From Pedobacter cryoconitis (GTDB lineage Bacteria > Bacteroidota > Bacteroidia > Sphingobacteriales > Sphingobacteriaceae): DNA of 64,000 nt. The stretch is from the NCBI RefSeq assembly GCF_014207135.1, contig NZ_JACHCC010000003.1, positions 220,608-284,607 of the forward strand, given 5' to 3'. The notes below the pieces were generated by a model. The model was not told the origin of the DNA and did not search any database. It saw only the letters and a program-made list of their open reading frames with translations. Below, one piece after another: positions 25,905 to 34,779 of this stretch. How positions within the stretch are numbered: position 1 is the stretch's first letter; the number at the start of each line of letters is the position of its first letter. The position numbers were made by a program, and so were the translations under genes.

Positions 25905-26414
25905 TTAAACAGCCTTTTCCATTACAATGAGTTCCAGCTCCTGTTTGGGCTCACCAAAACGCCCGACACCGGCAAAAGGTTGTATCTCTCCTGTAAAAGT
26001 ATATCCTCTACGTTCATACCAGCTGATGAGTTCTTTGCGGGCACGGATCACAGTCATCGTGATTTTTCGACAGTTCCATTCTTTAGCGAATACCTCGGCT
26101 TCTTCCAGCAAGGCTTTCCCGATTCCTTTATTTTGTAATACAGGTGATACACTGAACATGCCCAGGTACAATTCATCTGCCTTGATTTCCAGATAAACTG
26201 AACCTAAAATCTGGCCCTCATCATCTGTATATTTTAATATGCTGACTGTTTCATTGCTGAAGTTTTCATGGAGCATCTCCTCATCTATCCGGATCCCACC
26301 TAAAAGATCTGCCTCAGTTGTCCATCCTTTTTTTGATTCTTCACCGCGATACGCGCTGTTAACTAAAATATTTAATGCTGGTATATCAGCAGGGGTAGCT
26401 TTGGTAATTGGCAT
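25905..26414 (-). CDS. GNAT-family N-acetyltransferase
   Basis: A 169-residue acetyltransferase. The acetyl-CoA site is LYLGMFSVSPVLQNKGIGKA with the Q/RxxGxG/A loop QNKGIG (about residues 115-120), preceded by GSVYLEIKADELY and followed by CRKITMTVIRARKELISWYE then RRGYTFTGE. Substrate unknown. It is the downstream member of a two-gene GNAT pair on the minus strand (31-bp gap) and converges with the helical protein gene ending at 25774. Confidence 0.88.
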   Translation of the reverse strand: MPITKATPADIPALNILVNSAYRGEESKKGWTTEADLLGGIRIDEEMLHENFSNETVSILKYTDDEGQILGSVYLEIKADELYLGMFSVSPVLQNKGIGKALLEEAEVFAKEWNCRKITMTVIRARKELISWYERRGYTFTGEIQPFAGVGRFGEPKQELELIVMEKAV

Positions 26415-26445
26415 AGTGTGGTAAAAATAAGGATTTTTCGTAAAA

Positions 26446-26898
26446 CTACTTTAGATCGAGTTTATAAATACGGGATTCTTCTTCCCATGGGTGATAACCC
26501 ATACCAATATATTCATAGCCATATTTCTCGTAGAAACCGATATGATCAGTACATAGGTATAGGCTGTCAAAACTTGCTTTAACCGTATCTTCTCTGGCCT
26601 TGTCCAGGATCAGTTTACTTAGGGCTTTACCTCTGTGTTTTTCATCTATATATAAGGCACATACCCATGGGTATAAATCCATTCTGCTTATAAAATCATT
26701 AGGAACTAAACCGCCGCATCCAATAATTTCGCCTCCTTCTTCCAAAAGATACCATTGTGGGAAATCACCCTGTGCATTTATACAATGTGTTAAACAGTCC
26801 TCATAAATGATGGGTTCAACTTCAGACCAGCAGGTTTGGAGATATTTAATGGCACGATCTAAATAAGCTGGATGTTCTCTTACGGATATAATTTTCAT
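26446..26898 (-). CDS. GNAT-family N-acetyltransferase
   Basis: A 150-residue acetyltransferase with the acetyl-CoA loop LYIDEKHRGKALSKLILDKA (residues about 100-120) and a C-terminal FYEKYGYEYIGMG motif. ISVREHPAYLDRAIKYLQTC at the N terminus and WYLLEEGGEIIGCGGL are shared by a Bacteroidota/Firmicutes group of small GNAT proteins. Substrate unknown. A palindromic repeat lies between it and the nitrilase gene upstream, so it may have its own promoter. Confidence 0.87.
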   Translation of the reverse strand: MKIISVREHPAYLDRAIKYLQTCWSEVEPIIYEDCLTHCINAQGDFPQWYLLEEGGEIIGCGGLVPNDFISRMDLYPWVCALYIDEKHRGKALSKLILDKAREDTVKASFDSLYLCTDHIGFYEKYGYEYIGMGYHPWEEESRIYKLDLK

Positions 26899-26922
26899 CA
26901 GAGTATATATATTAATGGTGAT

Positions 26923-26981
26923 GAAGCTATCATGATTTTATTCTCATTTCGTTGTGTGATTTGAAAAATCATGATGGTTTC
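26923..26981. repeat. Dispersed palindromic repeat, copy 1
   Basis: A 16-bp arm (26923-26938) and its imperfect complement (26966-26981) flank a loop. The whole element is closely matched, in reverse orientation, by 62902-62959; 27 of 29 bases agree around TGTGATTTGA-R-AAATCATGATGGT. It lies between the nitrilase gene and a GNAT gene. Confidence 0.7.
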
Positions 26982-26995
26982 ATGGTTTGGATATT

Positions 26996-27787
26996 TTAAG
27001 AGTAATAGAGCTCATTTTTGAATCTTTTTGCTAATAGACCAGTTGCAAGGGCCGGGTCAATGTCCGCGACAATTACTCCCGTTTTTCCGTAAACTTCATG
27101 TTGAATACAAACTCCGTCAGGTCCAATGACTGAACTTGCAGATTCAGGATACAAAGAGGCATAGTTTGAGCTTGCAAAAAAGATGGTATTTTCCATGGCT
27201 CTCATCATCATGGCCTTTTCGTAATAAGGGTTGTCTTTATTACCCCATTCAACAGGTAAAACCCCATCTGTATTACTTCCGGCAAAATGAGGCTGAAATA
27301 CAATCTTCGCATCATGCTGAGCGGCCCATCTGACCGATTCCGGATACCGGAATCCCTCGTGACAAATCGTAATCCCGAATTTTACGCCATTGACTTCAAA
27401 AATGCTGCGTTCATTACCTGGTATCCAGATATGATCTTCACTTGGATCTAATTGGTTTTTGGTCTGATAGCCCAATAGCTCACCAGTATTGGAAATCACA
27501 TGTGCTATGTTCAGCAATCCATCAGGATGGTTCCAGTCCATAGGAATGATGATCGCAATCGAATTTTCGGCGGCTATTTTACAGACTTTATCTAATGCGG
27601 ACTGTAATTTTTCAGTTGTACGGTCTTCATTGCCGGCACCCATTCCAGGATAACCCGGCAGATAGGATTCCGGAAAACAGATTATCTCAGCTTCTTCTTT
27701 GACCGCATCTTTGACCAATGTTTCCAGCCAGTATAAACCGTCACTGACAGATTTTGGAAAAGGAGGGGAGGCTACGGCTATTCTCAT
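26996..27787 (-). CDS. Carbon-nitrogen hydrolase (nitrilase superfamily)
   Basis: A 263-residue amidase-type enzyme with the full Glu-Lys-Cys triad: Glu40 in CFPESYLPGYPG, Lys110 in LLGYQTKNQLDP, and Cys142 in GITICHEGFRYPES. These proteins hydrolyse amide or nitrile bonds of small molecules in the cytosol. The motifs do not match biotin synthase-like, NAD synthetase or omega-amidase subgroups closely enough to name a substrate. It is divergent from the DUF1080 gene at 27919 and precedes a GNAT gene with the palindromic repeat between. Confidence 0.88.
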   Translation of the reverse strand: MRIAVASPPFPKSVSDGLYWLETLVKDAVKEEAEIICFPESYLPGYPGMGAGNEDRTTEKLQSALDKVCKIAAENSIAIIIPMDWNHPDGLLNIAHVISNTGELLGYQTKNQLDPSEDHIWIPGNERSIFEVNGVKFGITICHEGFRYPESVRWAAQHDAKIVFQPHFAGSNTDGVLPVEWGNKDNPYYEKAMMMRAMENTIFFASSNYASLYPESASSVIGPDGVCIQHEVYGKTGVIVADIDPALATGLLAKRFKNELYYS

Positions 27788-27918
27788 GGTTTTTTTTGGA
27801 AAGATATAAATAAAAAAAACGGAAAGATAACAGGAGATGAATTAATTACTCTTTGCGTAAGAAGAAAATAAATCTTATCTTACCTTATAGTATTTATTCA
27901 TATTATAATTCAATTCCT

Positions 27919-28893
27919 ATGCGCCAGAAATTTCTTGTTTTGGGCTTTATCGCCCTGTTAACATTCGGATTTGTCAATACGTTGTTTGCTATGAAATACA
28001 TCCCGGCTGATAGTGCCAGGCAGGATGCCGGTAAAAATGACTTAATAGGGCGCTGGGATATTTCTATGGATGAAAACGGAAAAACTGTTCCTTCCTGGCT
28101 GGAAGTTAAACTTTCCGGAAACCGTACTTTAACGGGGTATTTTGTAGGTGTATCGGGAAGTGCCCGTCCGATAGCTAAAGTGAATTTTAACGATGGAAAA
28201 TTTAATTTTACTATTCCGCCGCAGTGGGAACCAGGCGAAAGAGATTTTATCATTGAAGGTGAATTATCAGGAGCAGAAATCCATGGCACCCTGGTGAACA
28301 GTGAAGGAAAGAAATATAACTGGAAGGGTGTGAAAGCCCCCTATCTGAAAAGAACAGGTCTTTTGGTATGGGATAAGCCAATTGCACTGTTTAATGGAAA
28401 AGATCTTACAGGCTGGAAAGCCCTGGGTAAAAACCAGTGGGTGGTTAAAAATGGGGTGCTGACCAGTCCGCATTCTGGTGCAAACCTGATTTCTGAACAG
28501 AAATTTACAGATTTTAAACTGCACGTTGAATTTAAGTATCAGAAAGGGAGCAATAGCGGGGTTTATTTAAGAGGACGTTACGAGGTACAGATTGAAGACA
28601 GTTCAAAAGACGCACATCCTTCAAGTGTACTTTTTAGTGGTATCTATGGTTATTTGTCGCCCAGTGAGATTGCAGCTTTAGGACCTGATCAGTGGCAGTC
28701 TTTTGATATTATGATCGTTGGCCGTATGGTTACAGTAATAGCTAATGGTAAGACTGTAATCAGCAACCAGGAAATTCCCGGAATTACCGGCGGGGCCCTC
28801 GATAGTAATGAAGGTGAACCGGGACCTGTTTATATACAGGGTGATCATGGCCCTATAGAATTCAGAAAAATAGTGATTACACCAATTAAGTAA
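27919..28893 (+). CDS. DUF1080 (3-keto-disaccharide hydrolase-like) secreted protein
   Basis: About 324 residues from the ATG at 27919; an in-frame upstream start would add a polar 22-residue extension before the obvious signal peptide (FLVLGFIALLTFGFVNTLFA). Residues about 30-150 form a beta-rich domain (LIGRWDISMDENG, GELSGAEIHGTLVNSEGKKY). Residues about 155-324 are DUF1080, a concanavalin-like fold, with LFNGKDLTGWK, WVVKNGVL, FKLHVEFKY then GSNSGVYLRGRYEVQIED, and PVYIQGDHGPIEFRKI. DUF1080 proteins include hydrolases of 3-keto-glycosides; catalytic activity here is inferred. Confidence 0.88.
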   Translation: MRQKFLVLGFIALLTFGFVNTLFAMKYIPADSARQDAGKNDLIGRWDISMDENGKTVPSWLEVKLSGNRTLTGYFVGVSGSARPIAKVNFNDGKFNFTIPPQWEPGERDFIIEGELSGAEIHGTLVNSEGKKYNWKGVKAPYLKRTGLLVWDKPIALFNGKDLTGWKALGKNQWVVKNGVLTSPHSGANLISEQKFTDFKLHVEFKYQKGSNSGVYLRGRYEVQIEDSSKDAHPSSVLFSGIYGYLSPSEIAALGPDQWQSFDIMIVGRMVTVIANGKTVISNQEIPGITGGALDSNEGEPGPVYIQGDHGPIEFRKIVITPIK

Positions 28894-29016
28894 TTTGAAT
28901 AAAATAGGCCGGATATCGGAAAAAAAATAAAGAGGCTATAGGGGTATTGATTGAAAACTTTGTTTATCTGTTTTAATAAATAAAACATGATTGATAAAAT
29001 TCAAAAATCAAGAACA

Positions 29017-29703
29017 ATGAAGACTTCTGTATTTTTATTCAATAACACTCTCCAATCCTTATTCACTATAACCGGTTTATGTCTGGTGTTTTTTTTAGGC
29101 TCCTGCAAAAAGGATACTAAAACTGAAGGCACTGCAAGGGTAACTTTTGTAAATGCTGTTTCCACTTCAATCCCCCAGGATCTGTATCAGGGACAGGTAA
29201 GGGTCAGTTCAAGAAGTATTGGTTTCGGACAAAACACAGGCCCTATCATTGCGGCATCCAGAAAACCACTTTATCTGAACAACTATGGAACACAGGTGAC
29301 TACTAAAGGGATTTCTATCAATATCCCGGTTGGAACCTCCTATACTTATTTTTATACTCATAAAAAAGAGAATAATTCTCTGACTATACTGGAAGTTCAG
29401 GACGATACAAAAAACCTGCCGGGGAAAGCTAAAGTAAGGTTTGCGAACATGAACAATTTTTTGTCCGGAGGTATTACCATTAAGGATAATTCGGGGACTG
29501 TGATTTATACCAGTTTAATGCATAATGAAATTTCTTCTTATGTTGTACTTGACCCTGCTGTAGTTTTGAATATCACTTATAAAGGCACGGTTACGCCTGT
29601 TATATTAAACGATGCTAAACTTACAAATGGAAAAAACTATACGATCTGGTTTTCAGGGAACGGTAATGGAAAAGTGGATTACCACGTCATCATGCAGGAT
29701 TAA
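29017..29703 (+). CDS. DUF4397 lipoprotein
   Basis: About 229 residues from the ATG at 29017 (MKTSVFLFNN); an ATG at 28987 would add 10 residues. A lipoprotein signal ends at VFFLGSCKK. The mature part is a repeated beta-sandwich: ARVTFVNAVSTSIPQDLY and KVRFANMNNFLSGGITIKDN open two similar halves, typical of DUF4397, which has an extracellular immunoglobulin-like look. Role unknown; probably cell-surface. Not obviously linked to its neighbours. Confidence 0.82.
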   Translation: MKTSVFLFNNTLQSLFTITGLCLVFFLGSCKKDTKTEGTARVTFVNAVSTSIPQDLYQGQVRVSSRSIGFGQNTGPIIAASRKPLYLNNYGTQVTTKGISINIPVGTSYTYFYTHKKENNSLTILEVQDDTKNLPGKAKVRFANMNNFLSGGITIKDNSGTVIYTSLMHNEISSYVVLDPAVVLNITYKGTVTPVILNDAKLTNGKNYTIWFSGNGNGKVDYHVIMQD

Positions 29704-29842
29704 ATTGTACAGATAATTAAGCCATTTTTTATGGCCAGCATATTGAGACATGGAAAATAGCATATGGTGGATTTTTGGTAATCAATAGTTATCTGATTAA
29801 ATTACCTGGAAATTATTGTTTTAGAAGATTAAGTGACCGGTT

Positions 29843-31864
29843 ATGCCATACACAAAGATCCCTGTTTTTCTGTTTCTGTTATGCTTTGCATTTATATTTG
29901 GCTGCAAGGACAAACCTGTTGCCGTAGACACTAAAATCAGCCGGCTCAGAGAACTTGGATATAGCCTGAGATTTACAGACACGCTGAAATCTATGACCTG
30001 TCAGCAGAATGCACTGTCTCTGGCAAAAAAAGAGAATAAAGCTGAAGAAATTTCAATCTGTTACTCGCTCCTTTCACTCAGCTATAAAAAGAAGTTTCAA
30101 ACTCATTATGCGCAGCTCTATGCGGACAGTTCTTATTATCTGGCGAAACAAATCAAATCGCCTCGCGCATTAGCCTATGCCTATCTGGCAACCGGTCTGT
30201 TAAAATCTTTTTTTAGTGAAAATGACCAGGCCATTAATCAGTTGATTTTGGCGTATCAGCATTTTAAGCAGATCAACGATTATAAAAACATAGCAAGGAC
30301 TGCTGCAGAAATTTCATATTTATACGCCGATAAGGATATCCTAAAAGAGAAAAAATATGCGCTGGTTGCAGTAAATACGGCAGAAAAAACTGATGCGGCA
30401 GATGAAAAACTCTATGCCCGCTTAGCTTATGGAACAATCCTGATTACTCAGAAAAGAAATAACCCGGTCTTATCAGCAGATACAGCTATAAATTATTTTA
30501 AGGAGACGATCCGTCAGATAGAACAGCATTCTGATAAAATTTACACTAAATCGAATATTCCAATTGCTTATCTGAACCTGGCTGTACTTTATTTCGAACA
30601 TCCGTTCCCTGGTAGTGAGCCTTTGTTTTTGCAGCAGCTGGATAAGGCTCTGGTTTTTACCCGTCAGTATAATATCCGGAACGTTTATCGTAATTCTCTG
30701 GGATTAAAAGGGGAGTATTATATTCGAAAGGAAGATTACGCTGGGGCAGAGCAATTATTTAAAGAGGGAATTGCCTACCAGAAATCTATGCCTTATATGG
30801 ATTATTATACCTTATCACTGTTTTACGGGGCACTTAAAAATTTAGCCATCAAACAACAGGACTATAAAAATTATGCCCTTTATGATACGGCATTTATGAA
30901 ATACAATGCTCTGGCATATAGTGAGTCAACAGCGAAAGCACTGCAAAATGCGGATGTCCGTTTTGAATCTGCTCAAAAAGCAAAGACGATATCGACTTTA
31001 GAGAAAGAGAATAAGTTACAGCGTACTAATAAATGGTTTGGATATGGCACGGCTGGTTTATTAGCTATGGGCTTGCTGTTTATGTTCCGGTCTTATTATT
31101 TTCGGCAGAAGTATTATATCCAGAATGAAATCCTTTTCAGGGATAAACAGAAAACAGCAGAAATGCAGTTGCAATTAGAAAAACTGGAAACAGCTGCAGC
31201 CATGTCAGCAAAGCTCTCCATCGAAAGAAGGCTCCTGCAGTCGCAGATAAACCCGCATTTTGTTTTTAATGCGCTGGGTAATATTCAGAGTTTTGTCTTG
31301 CAGCATGACACACAGAATGCGGTCACTTACTTAGCTAAATTTTCTAAACTGATGCGCCAGATTCTGGAATTTACAACTAAAGAGTTCATCCCTCTGGCAG
31401 ATGAAATTGATTCGTTAAAAAACTATATTGATATGCAGCAATTACGTTTAAACCATAGTTTTGAGTATACCATTACAAATGAACAGACGGCTGCCGGAAT
31501 TTCCATTCCACCAATGCTCATCCAGCCGTTTATAGAAAATGCAATTGAACATGGTTTAAAACCATTGCCATTGTCAAAAAAAGGAAAACTCAGTATTTCG
31601 TTTTCGGCTGATGCAGAGCAGACAGCTATTTCCTGTACAATAATTGATAATGGTGTGGGAATAGATTTTTCCATGCTGAATAAAGAGAAGAAGGATATCA
31701 TGTATCAGCATAAATCAATGGCAACAGATATTACCAGGGAGAGACTGCAAACTATGACAGACGCGCATAAAACATACGGCTTTATCATTCAGGAGATGAA
31801 AAGTGAGCAGGGAGAAACTTTGGGAACCAAAGCAGTAATTCAAATTCCATTTATCAAAACATAA
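29843..31864 (+). CDS. TPR sensor histidine kinase, LytS-type
   Basis: A 673-residue membrane kinase. The N terminus looks like a lipoprotein signal (LLCFAFIFGCKDK). Residues about 40-370 are tetratricopeptide-like helical repeats placed outside the cytosol; one transmembrane helix follows (WFGYGTAGLLAMGLLFMFRS, about 393-413), then a coiled coil and the His_kinase domain with His472 in QSQINPHFVFNALG, then a HATPase domain (IPPMLIQPFIENAIEHG, IIDNGVGID). The stop and the start of the LytTR regulator gene share a base (TAATG), so translation is coupled. The external TPRs suggest sensing of a protein or envelope component. Confidence 0.93.
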   Translation: MPYTKIPVFLFLLCFAFIFGCKDKPVAVDTKISRLRELGYSLRFTDTLKSMTCQQNALSLAKKENKAEEISICYSLLSLSYKKKFQTHYAQLYADSSYYLAKQIKSPRALAYAYLATGLLKSFFSENDQAINQLILAYQHFKQINDYKNIARTAAEISYLYADKDILKEKKYALVAVNTAEKTDAADEKLYARLAYGTILITQKRNNPVLSADTAINYFKETIRQIEQHSDKIYTKSNIPIAYLNLAVLYFEHPFPGSEPLFLQQLDKALVFTRQYNIRNVYRNSLGLKGEYYIRKEDYAGAEQLFKEGIAYQKSMPYMDYYTLSLFYGALKNLAIKQQDYKNYALYDTAFMKYNALAYSESTAKALQNADVRFESAQKAKTISTLEKENKLQRTNKWFGYGTAGLLAMGLLFMFRSYYFRQKYYIQNEILFRDKQKTAEMQLQLEKLETAAAMSAKLSIERRLLQSQINPHFVFNALGNIQSFVLQHDTQNAVTYLAKFSKLMRQILEFTTKEFIPLADEIDSLKNYIDMQQLRLNHSFEYTITNEQTAAGISIPPMLIQPFIENAIEHGLKPLPLSKKGKLSISFSADAEQTAISCTIIDNGVGIDFSMLNKEKKDIMYQHKSMATDITRERLQTMTDAHKTYGFIIQEMKSEQGETLGTKAVIQIPFIKT

Positions 31865-32601
31865 TGTATAAAGCAATTCTAATAGAAGATGAGCATAAGT
31901 TACGTGAGGCATTATTTTTAATGCTGCAATATGTTGCAGCCGAAAAGGTTAATGTAATTGCTGTAGCTGAAAATGTAGTGGATGCCATTCAGTTAATTGA
32001 TGAACTACAGCCCAACCTGGTTTTTATGGATATTCAGTTGAAGGACGGAAGTGGTTTTGACGTTCTGGAATATTGTTCATTTAAAAACTTCCATGTCATC
32101 TTCACTACCGCTTACCAGGAATATGCGATAAAAGCATTTAAGACCAGTGCTATAGATTACTTGCTTAAACCTATTGATCCGGCAGAACTGAAAGCAGCTA
32201 TTGATAAAATCAGTGTGCTGGAACAGAAATTCTTAAACAGGGTTCAGCTAAGTACGCTGCAAAATAGCCTGGGCAAACCATCAGCAAGTCGTATCTCCTT
32301 GTCAACACAGGAAGGACTACACCTGGTAGCGATAAATGATATTATTTATTGTCAGACATCTGGGTCATATACTACGTTTCACCTGGTTAATGACAGGGAA
32401 ATCATTGTCTCAAAACCATTGAAAAATTATGAAGGGCAACTGACACTACCTGACTTTTTCAGAATTCACCAGACTTACCTGGTGAACCTGAATTTCGTAG
32501 AGACGTATTTAAAAGACGGGATGGTAATCCTTAAAAATAAAATTGAACTTCCCGTTGCCCAGCGCAAAAAAGATGAATTTTTAAAACTGATTAGACTATA
32601 G
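31864..32601 (+). CDS. LytTR-family response regulator
   Basis: A 245-residue regulator with a receiver domain (about 1-120; Asp56 in LVFMDIQLKDGSG, TTAYQEYAIKAF, DYLLKPID) and a LytTR DNA-binding domain (about 145-245: ISLSTQEGLHLVAINDIIYC, FFRIHQTYLVNLNFV). It pairs with the TPR kinase. LytTR proteins bind two direct repeats about two helical turns apart. Both transcription units downstream carry such repeats (ATACAAA, 21 bp apart) before a shared -7-like element, which makes them likely direct targets. No such pair is seen before the kinase gene itself. Confidence 0.94.
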   Translation: MYKAILIEDEHKLREALFLMLQYVAAEKVNVIAVAENVVDAIQLIDELQPNLVFMDIQLKDGSGFDVLEYCSFKNFHVIFTTAYQEYAIKAFKTSAIDYLLKPIDPAELKAAIDKISVLEQKFLNRVQLSTLQNSLGKPSASRISLSTQEGLHLVAINDIIYCQTSGSYTTFHLVNDREIIVSKPLKNYEGQLTLPDFFRIHQTYLVNLNFVETYLKDGMVILKNKIELPVAQRKKDEFLKLIRL

Positions 32602-32616
32602 CTGTTTAACCATCGG

Positions 32617-32682
32617 ATACAAAGTTAATAGCGACGTATACAAATTCGGGGAAAATATGGGGGGGATAGTTTTTACATTCAT
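32617..32682 (+). promoter_or_regulatory. LytTR-type tandem operator and promoter A
   Basis: ATACAAA occurs at 32617-32623 and 32638-32644, 21 bp apart, followed by TACATTCAT at 32674-32682, which resembles the -7 element TAnnTTTG. The same three blocks at the same distances occur at 34345-34410. Thirteen bases around each box (ATCGGATACAAAG and CGTATACAAATTC) are identical between the two sites. Confidence 0.7.
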
Positions 32683-32709
32683 AGCAGACTAATATGAAAT
32701 TGTAAAGAT

Positions 32710-33693
32710 ATGAAACGAGGATTGCCGCTGTTCTGGAAGCTTTATATGCTTTTTTTTGCCATTCCGTTCCCTATGATTCTGTACTATGGTATCAATAGCG
32801 AATATGATATAACGGGATTGAAAGATAAAGATCCCTGGTTTGTCATGAGCGTACTATTGGTATCCATCGTATTATGGTTATTTCTTTTGTGTCATTATTT
32901 TAATAGCTGGGTGTTGTTCAATTTTATTGCAAAAAGGAATATTGAACGCTTAAAAAATGGAGGAATCCGCCGGCAGGCGAAAATTCTGAATGCTGTAGAA
33001 CTTTCCGGTCATGGAGCTAAGTACCCTATTTATGAACTCAGTCTGTCCTTTAAAAATTTAGTGGATACAGAAATCAGGCAAAAGGCGATGGTAAATGATG
33101 CCAAACCTTATGAATGTCGTTTCGAGGCCGGAAAAAGAGTGGATCTGCTGATTGATCAGGAGATGAAAGCTATTCCCTATTTTATTTTTGCAAGTACAGA
33201 AGTGAAGTTGAATATAAAGCATCTTATACTGGTGGTTGTCGGTTGGCTGGGCATCGCTGTGCTGATAACAGGCTATTATATTTATGCTTATCAATCAGAA
33301 AGCTTCGGCATGGGCTGGCGTTTTATGAGTTTCGCACATCCTTTGATTGTTTGTCCTGGTGTATTGACATTGTATATCATCATGGCGAAATATATCCTTG
33401 GAAAGATCGGACAGTCACCCGGGGATGCCGCATTAATTAAATTTAAAGGGATAGGTACTACAGCAAAAATCCTGAATGCAAGTCAGACCGGGATGTTTAT
33501 CAATGAACAACCACAAATCCGTTTCGAACTCGAATATGTTGATCACAGGCAACTCACTCACCGGAAGATTTATAAAAAGGTGGTAGATCTGCTCGATCTG
33601 GATATGGTCAAAAAAGAAAGTGTGGATATTTTTTATCTGAAAGAAGATCCTGAGCGTATTGCTTTTACCAGTGATTTAGCTGAACTAAGTTAA
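32710..33693 (+). CDS. Membrane protein with duplicated DUF3592-like domain
   Basis: A 327-residue protein with four membrane helices in two pairs (about 6-26 and 45-68; 182-203 and 213-235). Each pair is followed by a cytosolic or periplasmic beta domain: RRQAKILNAVELSGHG then YELSLSFKN, and GTTAKILNASQTG then IRFELEYVD. The repeated AKILNA start and similar spacing show an internal duplication. The domain resembles DUF3592, a small beta-barrel on membrane proteins. The gene is first after promoter A and is followed 2 bp later by a lipoprotein gene. Function unknown; a place in the LytTR regulon is inferred. Confidence 0.72.
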   Translation: MKRGLPLFWKLYMLFFAIPFPMILYYGINSEYDITGLKDKDPWFVMSVLLVSIVLWLFLLCHYFNSWVLFNFIAKRNIERLKNGGIRRQAKILNAVELSGHGAKYPIYELSLSFKNLVDTEIRQKAMVNDAKPYECRFEAGKRVDLLIDQEMKAIPYFIFASTEVKLNIKHLILVVVGWLGIAVLITGYYIYAYQSESFGMGWRFMSFAHPLIVCPGVLTLYIIMAKYILGKIGQSPGDAALIKFKGIGTTAKILNASQTGMFINEQPQIRFELEYVDHRQLTHRKIYKKVVDLLDLDMVKKESVDIFYLKEDPERIAFTSDLAELS

Positions 33694-33695
33694 AT

Positions 33696-34319
33696 ATGAT
33701 GAAAAAATTAATCACTTTAATGGGTTGTGGATTTGTGTTTTTAAGTTGTCACCAACTCTCAAACAGTGTTCAGGAAACATTTAAATCTAATGATACTGTG
33801 CTGAATAAGAAGATCCAGGGGCAGAGAGCTGCTGAAACAGACGGGGTAATAACAGAAACTTATACGACAACCCATACAGAACAACATACAGAAGGGGAGA
33901 GTATAAATTTTCTAACTGACACAGAGAAGTTGATCAGGGCAGAAAATGCACTGAAACAGCTTCCGCAATTTGCAGGGAAAGAGATCTTCATTTATCTGGT
34001 TGCTTATTTTTATGACGATGGCAGGATCAATATTCTGCTTCAGAGTGGAAACTCTGGTCATGTAGCTAATTATAGCTATCAAAATGGGATATGGTCTGAA
34101 CCAGTCCCATTTCCGGTACCACTAATAAATGGTCATCAACAGCTGTCAATTCCCTTAAGTACACTGTCCTTCGCTAATGTAGCGGGGATAACCCGTGCTT
34201 ATCGGAAGAAAGTGGCTTCTATTGAAGGTGCAGTCCCCTTGTCACAAGTCTATGTTTCTATTTTTAATAATGAAATACACTGGTTTCCATCTGTTATAAC
34301 CGGTAGCAGCCTTAAATAA
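33696..34319 (+). CDS. Uncharacterised lipoprotein in the LytTR-controlled unit
   Basis: A 207-residue lipoprotein (signal KKLITLMGCGFVFLSCHQ, lipobox FLSC). A low-complexity Thr/Glu-rich linker (ETYTTTHTEQHTEGES) precedes a compact domain (residues about 75-205: NALKQLPQFAGKEIFIYLVA then YFYDDGRINILLQSG). I do not recognise the domain. It starts 2 bp after the DUF3592-like gene, so the two are co-transcribed and may act together at the cell envelope. Confidence 0.75.
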   Translation: MMKKLITLMGCGFVFLSCHQLSNSVQETFKSNDTVLNKKIQGQRAAETDGVITETYTTTHTEQHTEGESINFLTDTEKLIRAENALKQLPQFAGKEIFIYLVAYFYDDGRINILLQSGNSGHVANYSYQNGIWSEPVPFPVPLINGHQQLSIPLSTLSFANVAGITRAYRKKVASIEGAVPLSQVYVSIFNNEIHWFPSVITGSSLK

Positions 34320-34344
34320 AATTAAAAGCAGGAAATGCTATCGG

Positions 34345-34410
34345 ATACAAAGCCGGATACTGCGTATACAAATTCCGGAATTATAGTATTCATCTTCTTT
34401 TTACATTCAT
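34345..34410 (+). promoter_or_regulatory. LytTR-type tandem operator and promoter B
   Basis: ATACAAA at 34345-34351 and 34366-34372 (21 bp apart), then TACATTCAT at 34402-34410. The spacing from second box to TACATTCAT is 36 bp, exactly as at promoter A. It precedes the six-gene SPFH operon by 16 bp. Confidence 0.7.
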
Positions 34411-34425
34411 ATAAATTAATTTACA

Positions 34426-34758
34426 ATGAACAATAAAACACTTTCGATCCTTTCTTATGTAACCATTATCGGTTGGCTCATCGCTTACTTTTCTTACAAA
34501 AAGGAAAAAACTGAAGACACATTAGTCCGTTATCATTTAGAGCAGGGGCTGGGTATTTTTATCCTGTCAGCATTGCTGAATATTGCACTGAGAATCGTTT
34601 CACAGATTACCCCTGAGTTGGCTTCAGCATTATCTGTACTGGGATATGTAGTTATAGTACTGTGGGTTTTTGGGATTATAAATGCAATAAATGAGCAAAA
34701 AAAACCAGTTCCTTTATTTGGGAAAATGTTTGAAGGAAAATTCAGTTTTATACCCTAA
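34426..34758 (+). CDS. DUF4870/Tic20-like membrane protein
   Basis: A 110-residue inner-membrane protein with three or four helices: LSILSYVTIIGWLIAYFS, LGIFILSALLNIALRIVS, and LSVLGYVVIVLWVFGIINAI. The VRYHLEQGLGIF segment after the first helix is typical of small DUF4870/Tic20-like proteins. It is the first gene of a tight operon (gaps of 21, 31, 14, 3 and 11 bp) behind promoter B. Role unknown; its presence at the head of an SPFH operon suggests membrane homeostasis. Confidence 0.8.
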   Translation: MNNKTLSILSYVTIIGWLIAYFSYKKEKTEDTLVRYHLEQGLGIFILSALLNIALRIVSQITPELASALSVLGYVVIVLWVFGIINAINEQKKPVPLFGKMFEGKFSFIP

Positions 34759-34779
34759 TATTTAATTTAAAGGATTTTT

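Noticed and set aside
25791..26138. 115-codon plus-strand open frame
   Set aside because: It mostly overlaps the well-supported GNAT gene on the minus strand and is a frame shadow.
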